Below, piece by piece: positions 43,879-55,207 of a stretch of DNA of 64,000 bases. Source of the DNA: Silvania confinis (GTDB taxonomy: Bacteria > Pseudomonadota > Gammaproteobacteria > Enterobacterales > Enterobacteriaceae). The position numbers were made by a program, and so were the translations under genes. Location of the stretch: positions 124,001 through 188,000 of the forward strand of contig NZ_JAMGZJ010000077.1 of NCBI RefSeq assembly GCF_025564085.1. Reading direction: 5' to 3'. Below the pieces are notes generated by a model that did no database searches, was not told where the DNA came from, and saw nothing but the letters and a program-made list of their open reading frames with translations. Positions within the stretch are counted from its first letter, which is position 1, and each line of letters opens with the position of its first letter.

Positions 43879-44151
43879 CGGTTCCTTCCCGAATAACCTA
43901 CAATCATTTTTTGTGCGGTCATCCCGCACCCCGTGATGTCGCCGGGAAAACCCCGGTAAAAAAAATAAGCAAAGGCTAAAACACATAGTCGAATTAAGTT
44001 GTGTAGAGATGAATCACGTAAAGAAGAATAGTCGTCCTCTCTTACACATTTATCATTTCTTACAATTAACTAAGATTTTTCCTAATTCGCCGCAACTCTA
44101 CCCGTCCGGTTTACCACATACAATGCAGCCCCGCGTGAAATTTGGAATAAA

Positions 44152-44167
44152 TGTGATCTACATCACA
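44152..44167. promoter_or_regulatory. CRP site of flhDC
   Basis: TGTGA-TCTACA-TCACA is a perfect match to the CRP consensus half-sites. It is 274 nt upstream of the flhD start, which fits the E. coli layout of a class I CRP site about 71 nt before the transcription start and a roughly 200-nt leader. Confidence 0.88.
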
Positions 44168-44569
44168 TAATTTGCCTGAATCTGATCCAAAAATCCATCA
44201 GTACCGCTTCTAAATTGTCTTTTTATTGAGCGATTAACCGTTGGATATATTCTCTGCATGCGAATATTCATGCAGAAGCATGAACTGAGGCGGCATGTTA
44301 CTTGCCGAGGGTTGACAGCGAGCGAATGCCCGTCCGGCCTCGCTATATCTATGATAGAAACGCTGAATCGAACCTGTTCTAAAACAGCCAGTTAACCCTA
44401 CAAAATGCGTAACCAATTCCCTTCCGTTACTTCTTTTTAGAGGTTGATGCAAGGTTAAAAAGTATGTATTACAGGTAATTAAAATTGTATGGTTTACGTT
44501 AAGTGTTGGTTTGCTGCCGACTTGTGCATGGCCATGCTATTCATTGCATAAGAATTATTAATGAATAAT

Positions 44570-44585
44570 TATGATGAGCATCACA
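44570..44585. promoter_or_regulatory. CRP-like site upstream of uspC
   Basis: TATGA-TGAGCA-TCACA matches CRP with one mismatch in the left half-site. It lies about 90 nt before the uspC start. Binding is a prediction. Confidence 0.45.
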
Positions 44586-44672
44586 CTAATGTCATTTTCG
44601 CCTCTTGCGCAAAGAAACGAAGCTCGTTAATGCTGATGGATAGACGGTTTACTGAACCCGCAGGAGGACGCC

Positions 44673-45101
44673 ATGAGTTACTCCCATCTACTTGTTTGTG
44701 TTGCTCTTTCCCCTGAAAGCGAACAATTACTGTGCAAAGCGGTTGCCATCGCCCGCCCGTCGCAGGCGCGCATCACGCTGGTTACGTTGTCAACAGAACC
44801 TGAAATGTACAACCAACTGGCCGCCCCCATGCTGGAAGATATTCGCGGCGTACTGCTCGAGGAAACACAGCAATTTCTGGATACGCTGATTGCGCACGCG
44901 GAATATCCGATTGCGCAAACCGTTATTGCGACCGGCGAAATAAGTCAGTGTATTTTTGATATATGTCAAAAGCAGCAGGTGGATTTGGTGATATGCGGCA
45001 ATCACAACCGCAGCTTTTTTTCACGCGCGGCGTGCAGTGCAAAAACCATTGTCGGCAGCAGCAAAGTCGATGTGCTGTTAATTGCACTCAGCGCTGTCTG
45101 A
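44673..45101 (+). CDS. uspC: Universal stress protein UspC
   Basis: A cytoplasmic UspA-family protein of 142 aa similar to E. coli UspC (YecG). UspC has been linked to survival of salt and UV stress and to scaffolding of the KdpDE system. The alpha/beta fold has the C-terminal GxxGSxxV-like segment KTIVGSSKVDVLLIAL, though the full ATP-binding motif is not clear, as in the UspA/C group. GGAGG precedes the start. It diverges from flhDC and converges on otsA. Confidence 0.92.
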   Translation: MSYSHLLVCVALSPESEQLLCKAVAIARPSQARITLVTLSTEPEMYNQLAAPMLEDIRGVLLEETQQFLDTLIAHAEYPIAQTVIATGEISQCIFDICQKQQVDLVICGNHNRSFFSRAACSAKTIVGSSKVDVLLIALSAV

Positions 45102-45119
45102 GCCGCTGAGTGGCAAACA

Positions 45120-48469
<3,350 letters not shown>

Positions 48470-48483
48470 CTTATTCTCCTTAC

Positions 48484-49998
48484 TCAGGCGACGGCCTGGC
48501 TGACTTTAGGCATCGCGAGGCTTAACGCCTGCTTTTCATTCGCCTGTTCATGTAGCAATTCACCGGCGATCTCACCTTCCCGCATCACCACGATCCGGTC
48601 GGCCACGCCCAGCACTTCCGGCAGGTCGCTGGAGGCGAACAGCACCGCCACCCCGCGTTTGGCCAGTGCGTAAATCACGTTATAGATTTCGTGCTTGGCA
48701 CCCACGTCAATGCCGCGGGTCGGTTCATCCAGCAGGATTACCTTCATCTCTTCCGACAGCCAGCGGCCCAGAATCGCCTTTTGCTGGTTACCGCCGGAAA
48801 GATTCATAATCAGCTGCTCGGCCCCTGGCGTTTTAATATTCAGAGAACGAATGTGGTGATCGGCATTGCTGGTCTCCCACGCGTCGTTGATCAGGCATCC
48901 GGCATGAATAGACTTCCGTCGCGCCGAGATATTGATGTTGTCCCGCACGGAGTGCACCGGAATAATCCCCTCGGCTTTACGGTCTTCCGGGCACAGCATC
49001 ATCCCCGCACGAATGGCGTGCGCGGGCTTCTGGATATCGACAGGCTGACCGTCAATAAACACCTGCCCGTCCGTAATCCGGGTACCGCCAAACAGCCCTT
49101 TCATCAGTTCGCTGCGCCCGGCACCCACCAGCCCAAACAGGCCGACAATCTCACCGCTGCGCACCGTCAGGCTGACAGGCTTGCGCACGCCTGGGGCTTT
49201 GACCTGCTCAAGACGCAGCAGCTCGCCGCCATACTGGCGTGATTCCCAGTGATAGATATCGCCCAGCTCGCGGCCCACCATCGCCTGCACCAGCAGATCG
49301 TGATTGACCTGCTGCATATCGGCGAAGGTGCGTACGTAACGCCCATCTTTAAAGACGGTAATGGCATCGCTCAGGGCGAAAATTTCTTCCATACGGTGCG
49401 ATACGTACAGAATGATGCGCCCTTCTTTGCGCAGCTCGCGGATCACGCGGAACAGATTGTCTATTTCACGCGCCGACAGCGAACTGGTCGGTTCATCGAA
49501 GGCAATGACTTTGGCATTGCGCGCCAGCGCTTTGGCGATTTCGACCATCTGCCACTGGCCGATGGAGAGATACTTGAGCGGAGTCTGCGGGTCGATATCC
49601 AGCCCGAGGTGCTTGAGCTGTAACCCGGCTTCATAGTTGAGCAACGAACGGTTAACGAAACCGCCCTTATGCGGAAGCTGCCCGAGGTAAATGTTTTCCG
49701 CGACGGTCATCTCAGGAACCAGATGCAGCTCCTGATAAATAATGGCCACACCGGCGTTCAGCGCGGCAGTGGTGTCGGCAAAGGCGACCTCTTTGCCCTG
49801 CAGGGCAAGCGTACCGGTCGTGGGGGCGTAGTTACCGCTGAGGATTTTCAACAGCGTGGATTTTCCGGCGCCGTTCTCCCCCATCAGGGCATGGACCTGG
49901 CCGGCATAGCAGTCAAAGCTGATATCGGTCAGCGCATTGACGCCAGGGAAGGTTTTGCCGATACCGCGAAAAGAGAGATACGGTTCTGACTGGTGCAT
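48484..49998 (-). CDS. araG: L-arabinose ABC transporter ATP-binding protein AraG
   Basis: A 504-aa protein made of two fused ABC ATPase domains, as usual for sugar importers. The first has Walker A GENGAGKS near residue 40 and Walker [12 protein letters not shown]. The second has the ABC signature LSGGNQQKA and [12 protein letters not shown] near 420. The start [10 protein letters not shown] at 49998 matches E. coli; 20 codons upstream are open but run through an intercistronic hairpin. Confidence 0.97.
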   Translation of the reverse strand: MHQSEPYLSFRGIGKTFPGVNALTDISFDCYAGQVHALMGENGAGKSTLLKILSGNYAPTTGTLALQGKEVAFADTTAALNAGVAIIYQELHLVPEMTVAENIYLGQLPHKGGFVNRSLLNYEAGLQLKHLGLDIDPQTPLKYLSIGQWQMVEIAKALARNAKVIAFDEPTSSLSAREIDNLFRVIRELRKEGRIILYVSHRMEEIFALSDAITVFKDGRYVRTFADMQQVNHDLLVQAMVGRELGDIYHWESRQYGGELLRLEQVKAPGVRKPVSLTVRSGEIVGLFGLVGAGRSELMKGLFGGTRITDGQVFIDGQPVDIQKPAHAIRAGMMLCPEDRKAEGIIPVHSVRDNINISARRKSIHAGCLINDAWETSNADHHIRSLNIKTPGAEQLIMNLSGGNQQKAILGRWLSEEMKVILLDEPTRGIDVGAKHEIYNVIYALAKRGVAVLFASSDLPEVLGVADRIVVMREGEIAGELLHEQANEKQALSLAMPKVSQAVA

Positions 49999-50030
49999 AA
50001 CGTCTCCGAGGATCGAGTAGTGAACGTCTG

Positions 50031-50050
50031 GCCCCCCAGAGCAGGGGGGC
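50031..50050. repeat. Hairpin between araF and araG
   Basis: GCCCCCC (50031-50037) and GGGGGGC (50044-50050) form a strong 7-bp stem in the 66-nt araF-araG gap. Such hairpins stabilise the binding-protein message and let AraF be made in excess over AraGH. Confidence 0.75.
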
Positions 50051-50064
50051 GCAATCACAGTAAA

Positions 50065-51054
50065 TTACTTACCGCCCAGTCCTTTTTTCTCAAGCTCGGC
50101 TTTGAAGTTGTCGCGGGTGATCAGCACCACGTCGGTCACTTCGGTAAATTTCGCGGGCTCTGCCCCTTTGGTCACCCAGTTGTAGAGCATTTCGCTGGAT
50201 TTATAGCCGTGGACGTCCGGGCTTGGCAGCAGGGAGCCGTAGAAGCCGGTGCCCTGTGCTTTGGACAGTTCGCTGACCGCATCCACACCGTTGATACCGA
50301 TCCCGATGACGTCAGCCGCTTTAAAGCCCTGCCCTTCAGTGGCACGTACGCCGCCGAGCACGGTGTTATCGTTCATGCCGACCACCAGCCAGTGTTTCAC
50401 TTCGGAATGCTGAACCAGCATCGAGTTGGCCGCATCAAAGGCACCCGGGATGTCGTTCGATTTGGTTGGCACTTTGTAGATCTGTTTTTCCGGGAAGCCG
50501 GCTGCTTTCAGCGCGTCCATCGAACCGCTGGTGCGACGACGCGCGGTATCCAGTTCATCGGCAGTAATGGCCATCACGGCGGTGTCTTTCACATCCCAGC
50601 CGCGTTTTTGCATCTCTTTATACAGCTCCTGACCCTGGCGCTCGCCGATTTTGGTCGCCGCCATCATCACCAAAGGGACGGTATCCATCGGCACGCCTTT
50701 GGCGTTGACGAACTGGTCATCCACGGCGATCACTTTCATGTCGTAGCCGCGGGCTTTGGCAACAATTGCCGCGCCCAGCTTCGGATCCGGAGTACAGATG
50801 ACAAAGCCTTTCGCGCCGCTGGCTGCCAGGCTGTCGATGGCGTTCAGCGTTTTTTCACCGTCGGGCACGGCGATTTTGATCACTTCAAAGCCTAAATCTT
50901 TCCCGGCTTTGTCGGCGAATTTCCACTCGGTCTGGAACCAGGGCTCTTCCGGTTGTTTCACCAGAAAGCCAAGCTTTAAGTTCTCCGCCATAGCGGATTG
51001 TGACATAACGGCAGCCAGACCAATGGCCGCCAGCGCTTTAGTAAATTTGTGCAT
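50065..51054 (-). CDS. araF: L-arabinose-binding periplasmic protein AraF
   Basis: The binding protein (329 aa) captures L-arabinose for AraGH. A signal peptide covers residues 1-23 (cleavage after AMA), leaving ENLKLGFLVKQPEEPWFQTEW, the mature E. coli-like N-terminus. It heads araFGH and starts behind a GGAG site. Upstream lies a control region without araC nearby. Confidence 0.97.
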   Translation of the reverse strand: MHKFTKALAAIGLAAVMSQSAMAENLKLGFLVKQPEEPWFQTEWKFADKAGKDLGFEVIKIAVPDGEKTLNAIDSLAASGAKGFVICTPDPKLGAAIVAKARGYDMKVIAVDDQFVNAKGVPMDTVPLVMMAATKIGERQGQELYKEMQKRGWDVKDTAVMAITADELDTARRRTSGSMDALKAAGFPEKQIYKVPTKSNDIPGAFDAANSMLVQHSEVKHWLVVGMNDNTVLGGVRATEGQGFKAADVIGIGINGVDAVSELSKAQGTGFYGSLLPSPDVHGYKSSEMLYNWVTKGAEPAKFTEVTDVVLITRDNFKAELEKKGLGGK

Positions 51055-51370
51055 GGTAAACTCCAGCTTTAGCGTTCTAATATGTAGGGGGAAAACATCT
51101 CAAATTTATTTTATTGGACTTAAAACAAGGCATTAGCGCAACAAACGGTTAAAGCGCATTTGCTTAAGATAGTTTTAGCGGGAAATTGATCATCCATAAG
51201 AGAGCGCCATCACACCGCAGAATTACAGTAATTGCGTACATACATTCAGCGATAAATGACATAAAAAAGCGGTTATTTGTCAGACAAATAGAAATGAATA
51301 AAGCAGATTAGTCCATAAGACCAGCTAAGTCATCCTTGTCATCCGGGCGCCTTCACGCCCGGACTACGAC
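51055..51370. promoter_or_regulatory. araF upstream control region
   Basis: No gene is seen. Two signals stand out. AAGC-N7-TCCATA (51301-51317) fits the AraC half-site pattern (TAGC-N7-TCCATA) with one mismatch, though it is far (about 250 nt) from araF. TATTTGTC-A-GACAAATA (51274-51290) is a perfect 8-bp-armed palindrome of unknown use. Confidence 0.4.
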
Positions 51371-51928
51371 TTACCAGGGGTAGTAGATGTGATCGGCGTG
51401 GTCACGCACTGGGGCTTCATCACCCAGCAGGCGGGCAGAAATGGTCAGGGCAAAATCAAACGCATGGCCCAGGCCTTTACCGCTGATCAGATTGCCGTCC
51501 TCCACCACTGGCGCATCAACGTAGACACCGTCCTGCACGTCCTGCCAGAGATCGCCGGAACACACGTAACGACGACCTTTCAACAAGCCATTACCGCCCA
51601 GCACGCGCGCTGCCGCCGAGCAGATGGGGCAGATATACCTGCCCGCTTCGTCGTGTGCCGCGACAAAGCGCAGCACCTCGGCACTGGCCGCCAGGTTCAC
51701 GCTGCCCTGTGGGCCGCCCGGCAGAACGACAGCATCGTAGTAAGTGTCGATTTTCTCGGTCAGGGTGCTGTCGGCAACCATCGGGATGTTGTGGTAACTC
51801 ACTACCGCGCGCGACTCGGCGCAGGCCAGTGTCTCGACTTCAATATTCAAACGACGCAGGATATCAATGGTGATGATCGCTTCCGCCTCTTCAAACCCGG
51901 GTGCCAGCAGCACCGCCACTTTTGCCAT
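51371..51928 (-). CDS. DJ-1/PfpI (YajL-like) family protein
   Basis: A 185-aa protein of the DJ-1/ThiJ/PfpI family. The reactive cysteine is Cys103 in the nucleophile elbow PICSAAARV, with a partner Glu at 14 or 15 (GFEEAEA). Members act as stress chaperones or deglycase/glyoxalase-like enzymes, and the activity of this one cannot be told from sequence. It is an added gene between araF and ftnB compared with E. coli K-12 as I recall it. Starts behind GGAG. Confidence 0.88.
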   Translation of the reverse strand: MAKVAVLLAPGFEEAEAIITIDILRRLNIEVETLACAESRAVVSYHNIPMVADSTLTEKIDTYYDAVVLPGGPQGSVNLAASAEVLRFVAAHDEAGRYICPICSAAARVLGGNGLLKGRRYVCSGDLWQDVQDGVYVDAPVVEDGNLISGKGLGHAFDFALTISARLLGDEAPVRDHADHIYYPW

Positions 51929-52469
51929 GATGAACTCCGTTAGCTATAAACATAAAACAATGTTTCATTTTACAGAGGGCGGGACGGTAAACTTTCTGTT
52001 GGATCACATCTCGCACTATTTCCCACAAAAATGATCCTGCGCAATTTTCATCTGCTGTAAAAATCTATTAATTGCAGGAATTATCTCTATCCCGGCTGGT
52101 GAATATATTGATGAATTAACTTGCTAAGGGCATATTTTATATGTTACCCAGTAAAACATTACAGTCTGTAATCAATTCAACTGTATTAAATTCGTACGAA
52201 CCCTTAAAATACAGAACCTTACGAATTTACAACTCCGATTTAATCTCTCTAAATCCTACTCTATTTTTAATTCCTGCTGGAAAGTAAGGTTTCGTAAGAA
52301 TATATTTATAAGCATTTTCTTATAATCCATCCGCTGTTATTATGATTTTAAGAGATTCCTGAAATGAATAAGGGATCACAAACAGGGAAAACAGAATGCA
52401 ATTATTCTGTCGTGAACTATCGTTAATGATGATTTTTTTAGGTTACATAAACGAAGAAAGGGAATGGAT
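51929..52469. promoter_or_regulatory. AT-rich region before ftnB
   Basis: These 541 bases lack a supported gene. They are strongly AT-rich and contain four copies of the hexamer TTCGTA/TACGAA (52191, 52195, 52220, 52291), two of which form a 9-bp inverted repeat AAATTCGTA/TACGAATTT (52188-52228). No known regulator site was recognised. Confidence 0.5.
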
Positions 52470-52973
52470 ATGGCTGTCTCGGATATGATTAACAAACTCA
52501 ATACGCAGATGAACCTTGAGTTTCACGCTTCAAATCTCTCTTTGCACCTCAGTGAATGGTGTTCTGAACATCAACTCAATGGCTCCGCGACATTTTTGCG
52601 CATTCAGGCACAGAGCAACGTCACGCAGATGATGCGCGTTTTCGATTATCTGAAAAAGTCAGGCGCCATGCCGGTTCTGAAGCCCCTGGACATATTTGAT
52701 GAAGACTGTAGTTGCCTGGAAGCCGTTTTCCAGCGCACGCTGGAAGAGTATGAGCAACGTTGCCTGACGCTCAATCAATTAACCGATGAAGCACGAGAAG
52801 CGAAAGATATTTCCACGCTCAACTTCCTGCATGATATTGAAAAAGAACAGCAGCAGGACGGAATATTATTGAAAACGGTCCTTGATGAAGTCCGTCAGGC
52901 TCGTCAGGCTGGCATATGTCCTGAACAGACCGATCGTCACCTACTTAACGTCGTCAACTGTCAGCATCATTAA
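52470..52973 (+). CDS. ftnB: Ferritin-like protein FtnB
   Basis: A 167-aa bacterial ferritin homologue matching E. coli FtnB (YecI). Compared with FtnA in this window, the ferroxidase residues Glu50 and His53 are replaced (SNVTQM instead of EEMTHM, giving Asn50 and Gln53), while Glu17 is kept. Rapid iron oxidation is therefore not expected, as for E. coli FtnB. It has been linked with iron use for Fe-S repair in Salmonella. The start at 52470 ([10 protein letters not shown]) is preferred over 52464, because AAAGGG is 8 nt upstream of it and abuts the earlier ATG. Confidence 0.93.
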   Translation: MAVSDMINKLNTQMNLEFHASNLSLHLSEWCSEHQLNGSATFLRIQAQSNVTQMMRVFDYLKKSGAMPVLKPLDIFDEDCSCLEAVFQRTLEEYEQRCLTLNQLTDEAREAKDISTLNFLHDIEKEQQQDGILLKTVLDEVRQARQAGICPEQTDRHLLNVVNCQHH

Positions 52974-52992
52974 TCCTGCCTTCTGAGCAAAT

Positions 52993-53010
52993 ACCCGGCC
53001 TGCGCCGGGT
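52993..53010 (+). terminator. Hairpin after ftnB
   Basis: ACCCGGC/GCCGGGT, a 7-bp perfect stem with a CTGC loop, lies 20 nt after the ftnB stop. The T-tract is poor (AACTTGTT). Confidence 0.55.
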
Positions 53011-53141
53011 AACTTGTTGCAATAAAGTTACCAACCCTTTGCTTTTATTAACTTTTAACAAATCCGATCTGGCTCCCACCACATACCCTTACAACGTGTA
53101 ATGATTTGACGAATTTTCGCTATCGTTGACAAGGGAGTCTC

Positions 53142-54485
53142 ATGATCACTGTTGAATTTATTGTCATTATCCTCTGCTTACTAATCGGAACCCGGTTCGG
53201 CGGCATGGGGCTGGGCCTGATAAGCGGTATTGGCCTGTTTATTCTGACCTTTGTTTTTGGCCTCCAGCCCGGCAAGCCGCCTGTCGATGTGATGCTGACC
53301 ATCCTCGCGGTGATAGGCTGCGCCGCCACCCTGCAAACCGCCGGCGGTCTGAACGTGATGATGCAGTTTGCCGAGCGCCTGCTGAGACGGCATCCGCAAC
53401 ATATCACCCTGCTCGCCCCCTTCACCACCTGGACGCTGACCTTCCTGTGCGGCACCGGACACGTGGTCTATACCATGTTCCCAATCATTGCCGACATCGC
53501 CCTGAAAAAAGGGATCCGCCCGGAGCGCCCGATGGCGGTGGCATCTATCGCTTCGCAGATGGCGATCACCGCCTCGCCGGTGTCGGTGGCCGTGGTGTCG
53601 CTGGTGTCGATCCTCGCCGCCCGGCACGGAATTGGCCACGCGTTTGGCATTCTGGAGATCCTGGCAGTCTCGGTTCCCGCTTCGCTGACCGGGGTAGCCA
53701 TTGCCGCACTCTGGAGCTTACGTCGCGGTAAAGACCTGGCCGATGATGAGGAATTTCAGGCCCGGCTTCAGGATCCCGAGCAGCGTAAATTCATCTACGG
53801 CAGCACCGAGACCTTGATGGATCAGCGCTTCCCGAAACAGGCCTACTGGTCAACGTGGATCTTCTTCGCCGGTATTGCGGTTGTGGTTCTGTTAGGTGCC
53901 CTGCCCGACCTGCGTCCGGCGTTCGAGGTGAAAGGCAAAATGACGGCGCTGTCGATGAATCTGGTGATCCAGATGATGATGCTGATTGCCGGAGCCGTGA
54001 TGCTGATGGTCTGCAAAGTCAATGCGGCGGCGATTTCAAACGGAGCGGTGTTTAAGGCCGGGATGGTGGCGATTTTCTCGGTCTTTGGCGTGGCGTGGAT
54101 GAGCGACACCTTTTTCCAGGCCCATCTGGACGAGCTGAAGATGGCCCTTGAAGGCGTGGTGAAAAGCCATCCCTGGACCTATGCGATTGTGCTGTTTCTG
54201 GTGTCGAAGCTGGTGAACAGCCAGGCCGCCGCGCTGACGGCAGTGGCACCGATGGGGCTGATGCTGGGGATCGATCCGAAAATGCTGATTGCCTTTTTCC
54301 CGGCGTCGTATGGCTACTTTGTCCTGCCGACCTACCCCAGCGATCTGGCCTGCATTGGCTTTGACCGTTCGGGCACCACGCGCATCGGCAAATTCATCAT
54401 CAACCACAGCTTTATTATACCGGGGCTGATCGGCGTCAGCTGCGCCTGCGCCATGAGCTATCTGCTGGTGCAAACCTTTATGTAG
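53142..54485 (+). CDS. Dcu-family anaerobic C4-dicarboxylate transporter
   Basis: The 447-aa membrane carrier belongs to the DcuA/DcuB family, which exchanges fumarate, malate or aspartate for succinate. Family marks are GLQPGKPPVDVMLTI near residue 40, LCGTGHVVYTMFPII near 103, ASPVSVAVVSLVS near 145 and FFPASYGYFVLPTYPSDLACIGFDRSGTT near 385. It is closer in style to DcuB than to DcuA, but clearly a separate paralogue. It lies between ftnB and yecJ, where K-12 has no such gene, and is followed by a good terminator. No FNR site was found upstream. Confidence 0.9.
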   Translation: MITVEFIVIILCLLIGTRFGGMGLGLISGIGLFILTFVFGLQPGKPPVDVMLTILAVIGCAATLQTAGGLNVMMQFAERLLRRHPQHITLLAPFTTWTLTFLCGTGHVVYTMFPIIADIALKKGIRPERPMAVASIASQMAITASPVSVAVVSLVSILAARHGIGHAFGILEILAVSVPASLTGVAIAALWSLRRGKDLADDEEFQARLQDPEQRKFIYGSTETLMDQRFPKQAYWSTWIFFAGIAVVVLLGALPDLRPAFEVKGKMTALSMNLVIQMMMLIAGAVMLMVCKVNAAAISNGAVFKAGMVAIFSVFGVAWMSDTFFQAHLDELKMALEGVVKSHPWTYAIVLFLVSKLVNSQAAALTAVAPMGLMLGIDPKMLIAFFPASYGYFVLPTYPSDLACIGFDRSGTTRIGKFIINHSFIIPGLIGVSCACAMSYLLVQTFM

Positions 54486-54491
54486 TTAATC

Positions 54492-54525
54492 CGGGCGGCC
54501 GTCGGCCGCCCGTTCACATTTTTTT
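54492..54525 (+). terminator. Terminator of the Dcu gene
   Basis: A 9-bp perfect stem CGGGCGGCC/GGCCGCCCG with a 3-nt loop is followed by TTCACATTTTTTT. Confidence 0.85.
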
Positions 54526-54562
54526 CACAAACCCATTTCTAAACTCGAAACATCGGTTTATT

Positions 54563-54814
54563 TTAGTGAGATTCGCCCTGTGGGGTGAACTTAAGCTCGA
54601 TCAGCGCAATGGCTTTTTGCACCGCGCGCAGCGTGACCGGGTCAGCCGAGGCAGGATTGCTGGCGAAATCGATGCTTTTCAACTGGCTGGACATCTTCTC
54701 ACGCACTTCGGCTGGCGCAATAATTTCGATCACATCAAGGATCTGTTTGATAACCAACTGGCAGGCAACGACGTCAGAGACCAGTTCCTGATCGGCACTC
54801 AGGTTTTGAGACAT
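54563..54814 (-). CDS. yecJ: DUF2766 protein YecJ
   Basis: An 83-aa protein that is almost the same as E. coli YecJ in sequence ([28 protein letters not shown]...FTPQGESH). The function is unknown. There is no signal peptide. The start at 54814 follows GGAG; the upstream extension to 54862 runs into the azuC terminator and is not coding. Confidence 0.92.
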   Translation of the reverse strand: MSQNLSADQELVSDVVACQLVIKQILDVIEIIAPAEVREKMSSQLKSIDFASNPASADPVTLRAVQKAIALIELKFTPQGESH

Positions 54815-54881
54815 AAGCTTCTCCTGTATTGAAAGGCCGCCATAGTAGCAAAACGCTCGCACCGATGCCGTTTACAGGCAT

Positions 54882-54909
54882 AAAAAAACCTGCCGAAGCA
54901 GGTTTTTTT
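54882..54909. terminator. Bidirectional terminator between yecJ and azuC
   Basis: The symmetric AAAAAAACCTGC-CGAA-GCAGGTTTTTTT has a 12-bp stem with a T-run in either direction. It ends the azuC/AzuCR transcript on the minus strand. Confidence 0.9.
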
Positions 54910-54910
54910 A

Positions 54911-54994
54911 TCAGAACATCGCGCCAGGCGGTACGTCCTTAAAGGTTTTGCAGTAGCTTTCAAACATGCTTTTCAGGATTTTGCGCAATTTCAT
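54911..54994 (-). CDS. azuC: Small membrane protein AzuC (dual-function AzuCR RNA)
   Basis: A 27-residue reading frame on the minus strand gives MKLRKILKSMFESYCKTFKD followed by VPPGAMF. It differs from E. coli AzuC (28 aa) at a few positions. AzuC is a small amphipathic inner membrane protein linked to glycerol 3-phosphate dehydrogenase, and its mRNA also acts as a base-pairing sRNA (AzuCR, earlier IsrB). The gene is followed at once by a strong terminator. A spaced ribosome site upstream is weak (ACCG only). Confidence 0.9.
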   Translation of the reverse strand: MKLRKILKSMFESYCKTFKDVPPGAMF

Positions 54995-55048
54995 CGGTGT
55001 ACTCCAGATTATGTGTTATGCAGGTGTTTTCTTTTGATACGCACATAA

Positions 55049-55094
55049 TATGACCTTCATCACAAATTTCAATCATTTTGTGACATTCATCACG
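55049..55094. promoter_or_regulatory. Tandem CRP-like sites between azuC and the DHA2 pump
   Basis: TATGA-CCTTCA-TCACA (55049-55064) and TGTGA-CATTCA-TCACG (55079-55094) each differ from CRP half-sites at one position and are 30 bp apart centre to centre. Control of azuC by CRP is known in E. coli. The sites could also act on the divergent efflux gene. Confidence 0.65.
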
Positions 55095-55207
55095 CAGGTT
55101 TATTTATAATAAAACCACGTTCCGATTAAAAAATATTATAAATCAGATAATTGAATAACACCGTGTTCCAGTAAAAATTTCAAATATTTTTTAGGTGGCA
55201 GAGGAAA

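Larger units (their letters stand above)
43879..44672. promoter_or_regulatory. Long flhDC-uspC control region
   Basis: These 794 bases carry no convincing gene and hold the divergent promoters of flhDC and uspC. They are AT-rich in patches (44030-44090, 44450-44590), with a CRP site at 44152-44167 and a second CRP-like site near uspC. This is the insertion hot spot of E. coli K-12 strains; no IS element is present here. Confidence 0.75.

Noticed and set aside
44234-44452. 72-codon minus-strand frame in the flhDC-uspC region
   Set aside because: No ribosome binding site or recognisable similarity, and it lies within a known long control region.
53040-53141. FNR site before the Dcu-type gene
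   Set aside because: No TTGAT-N4-ATCAA-like sequence was present, although anaerobic control would be expected.
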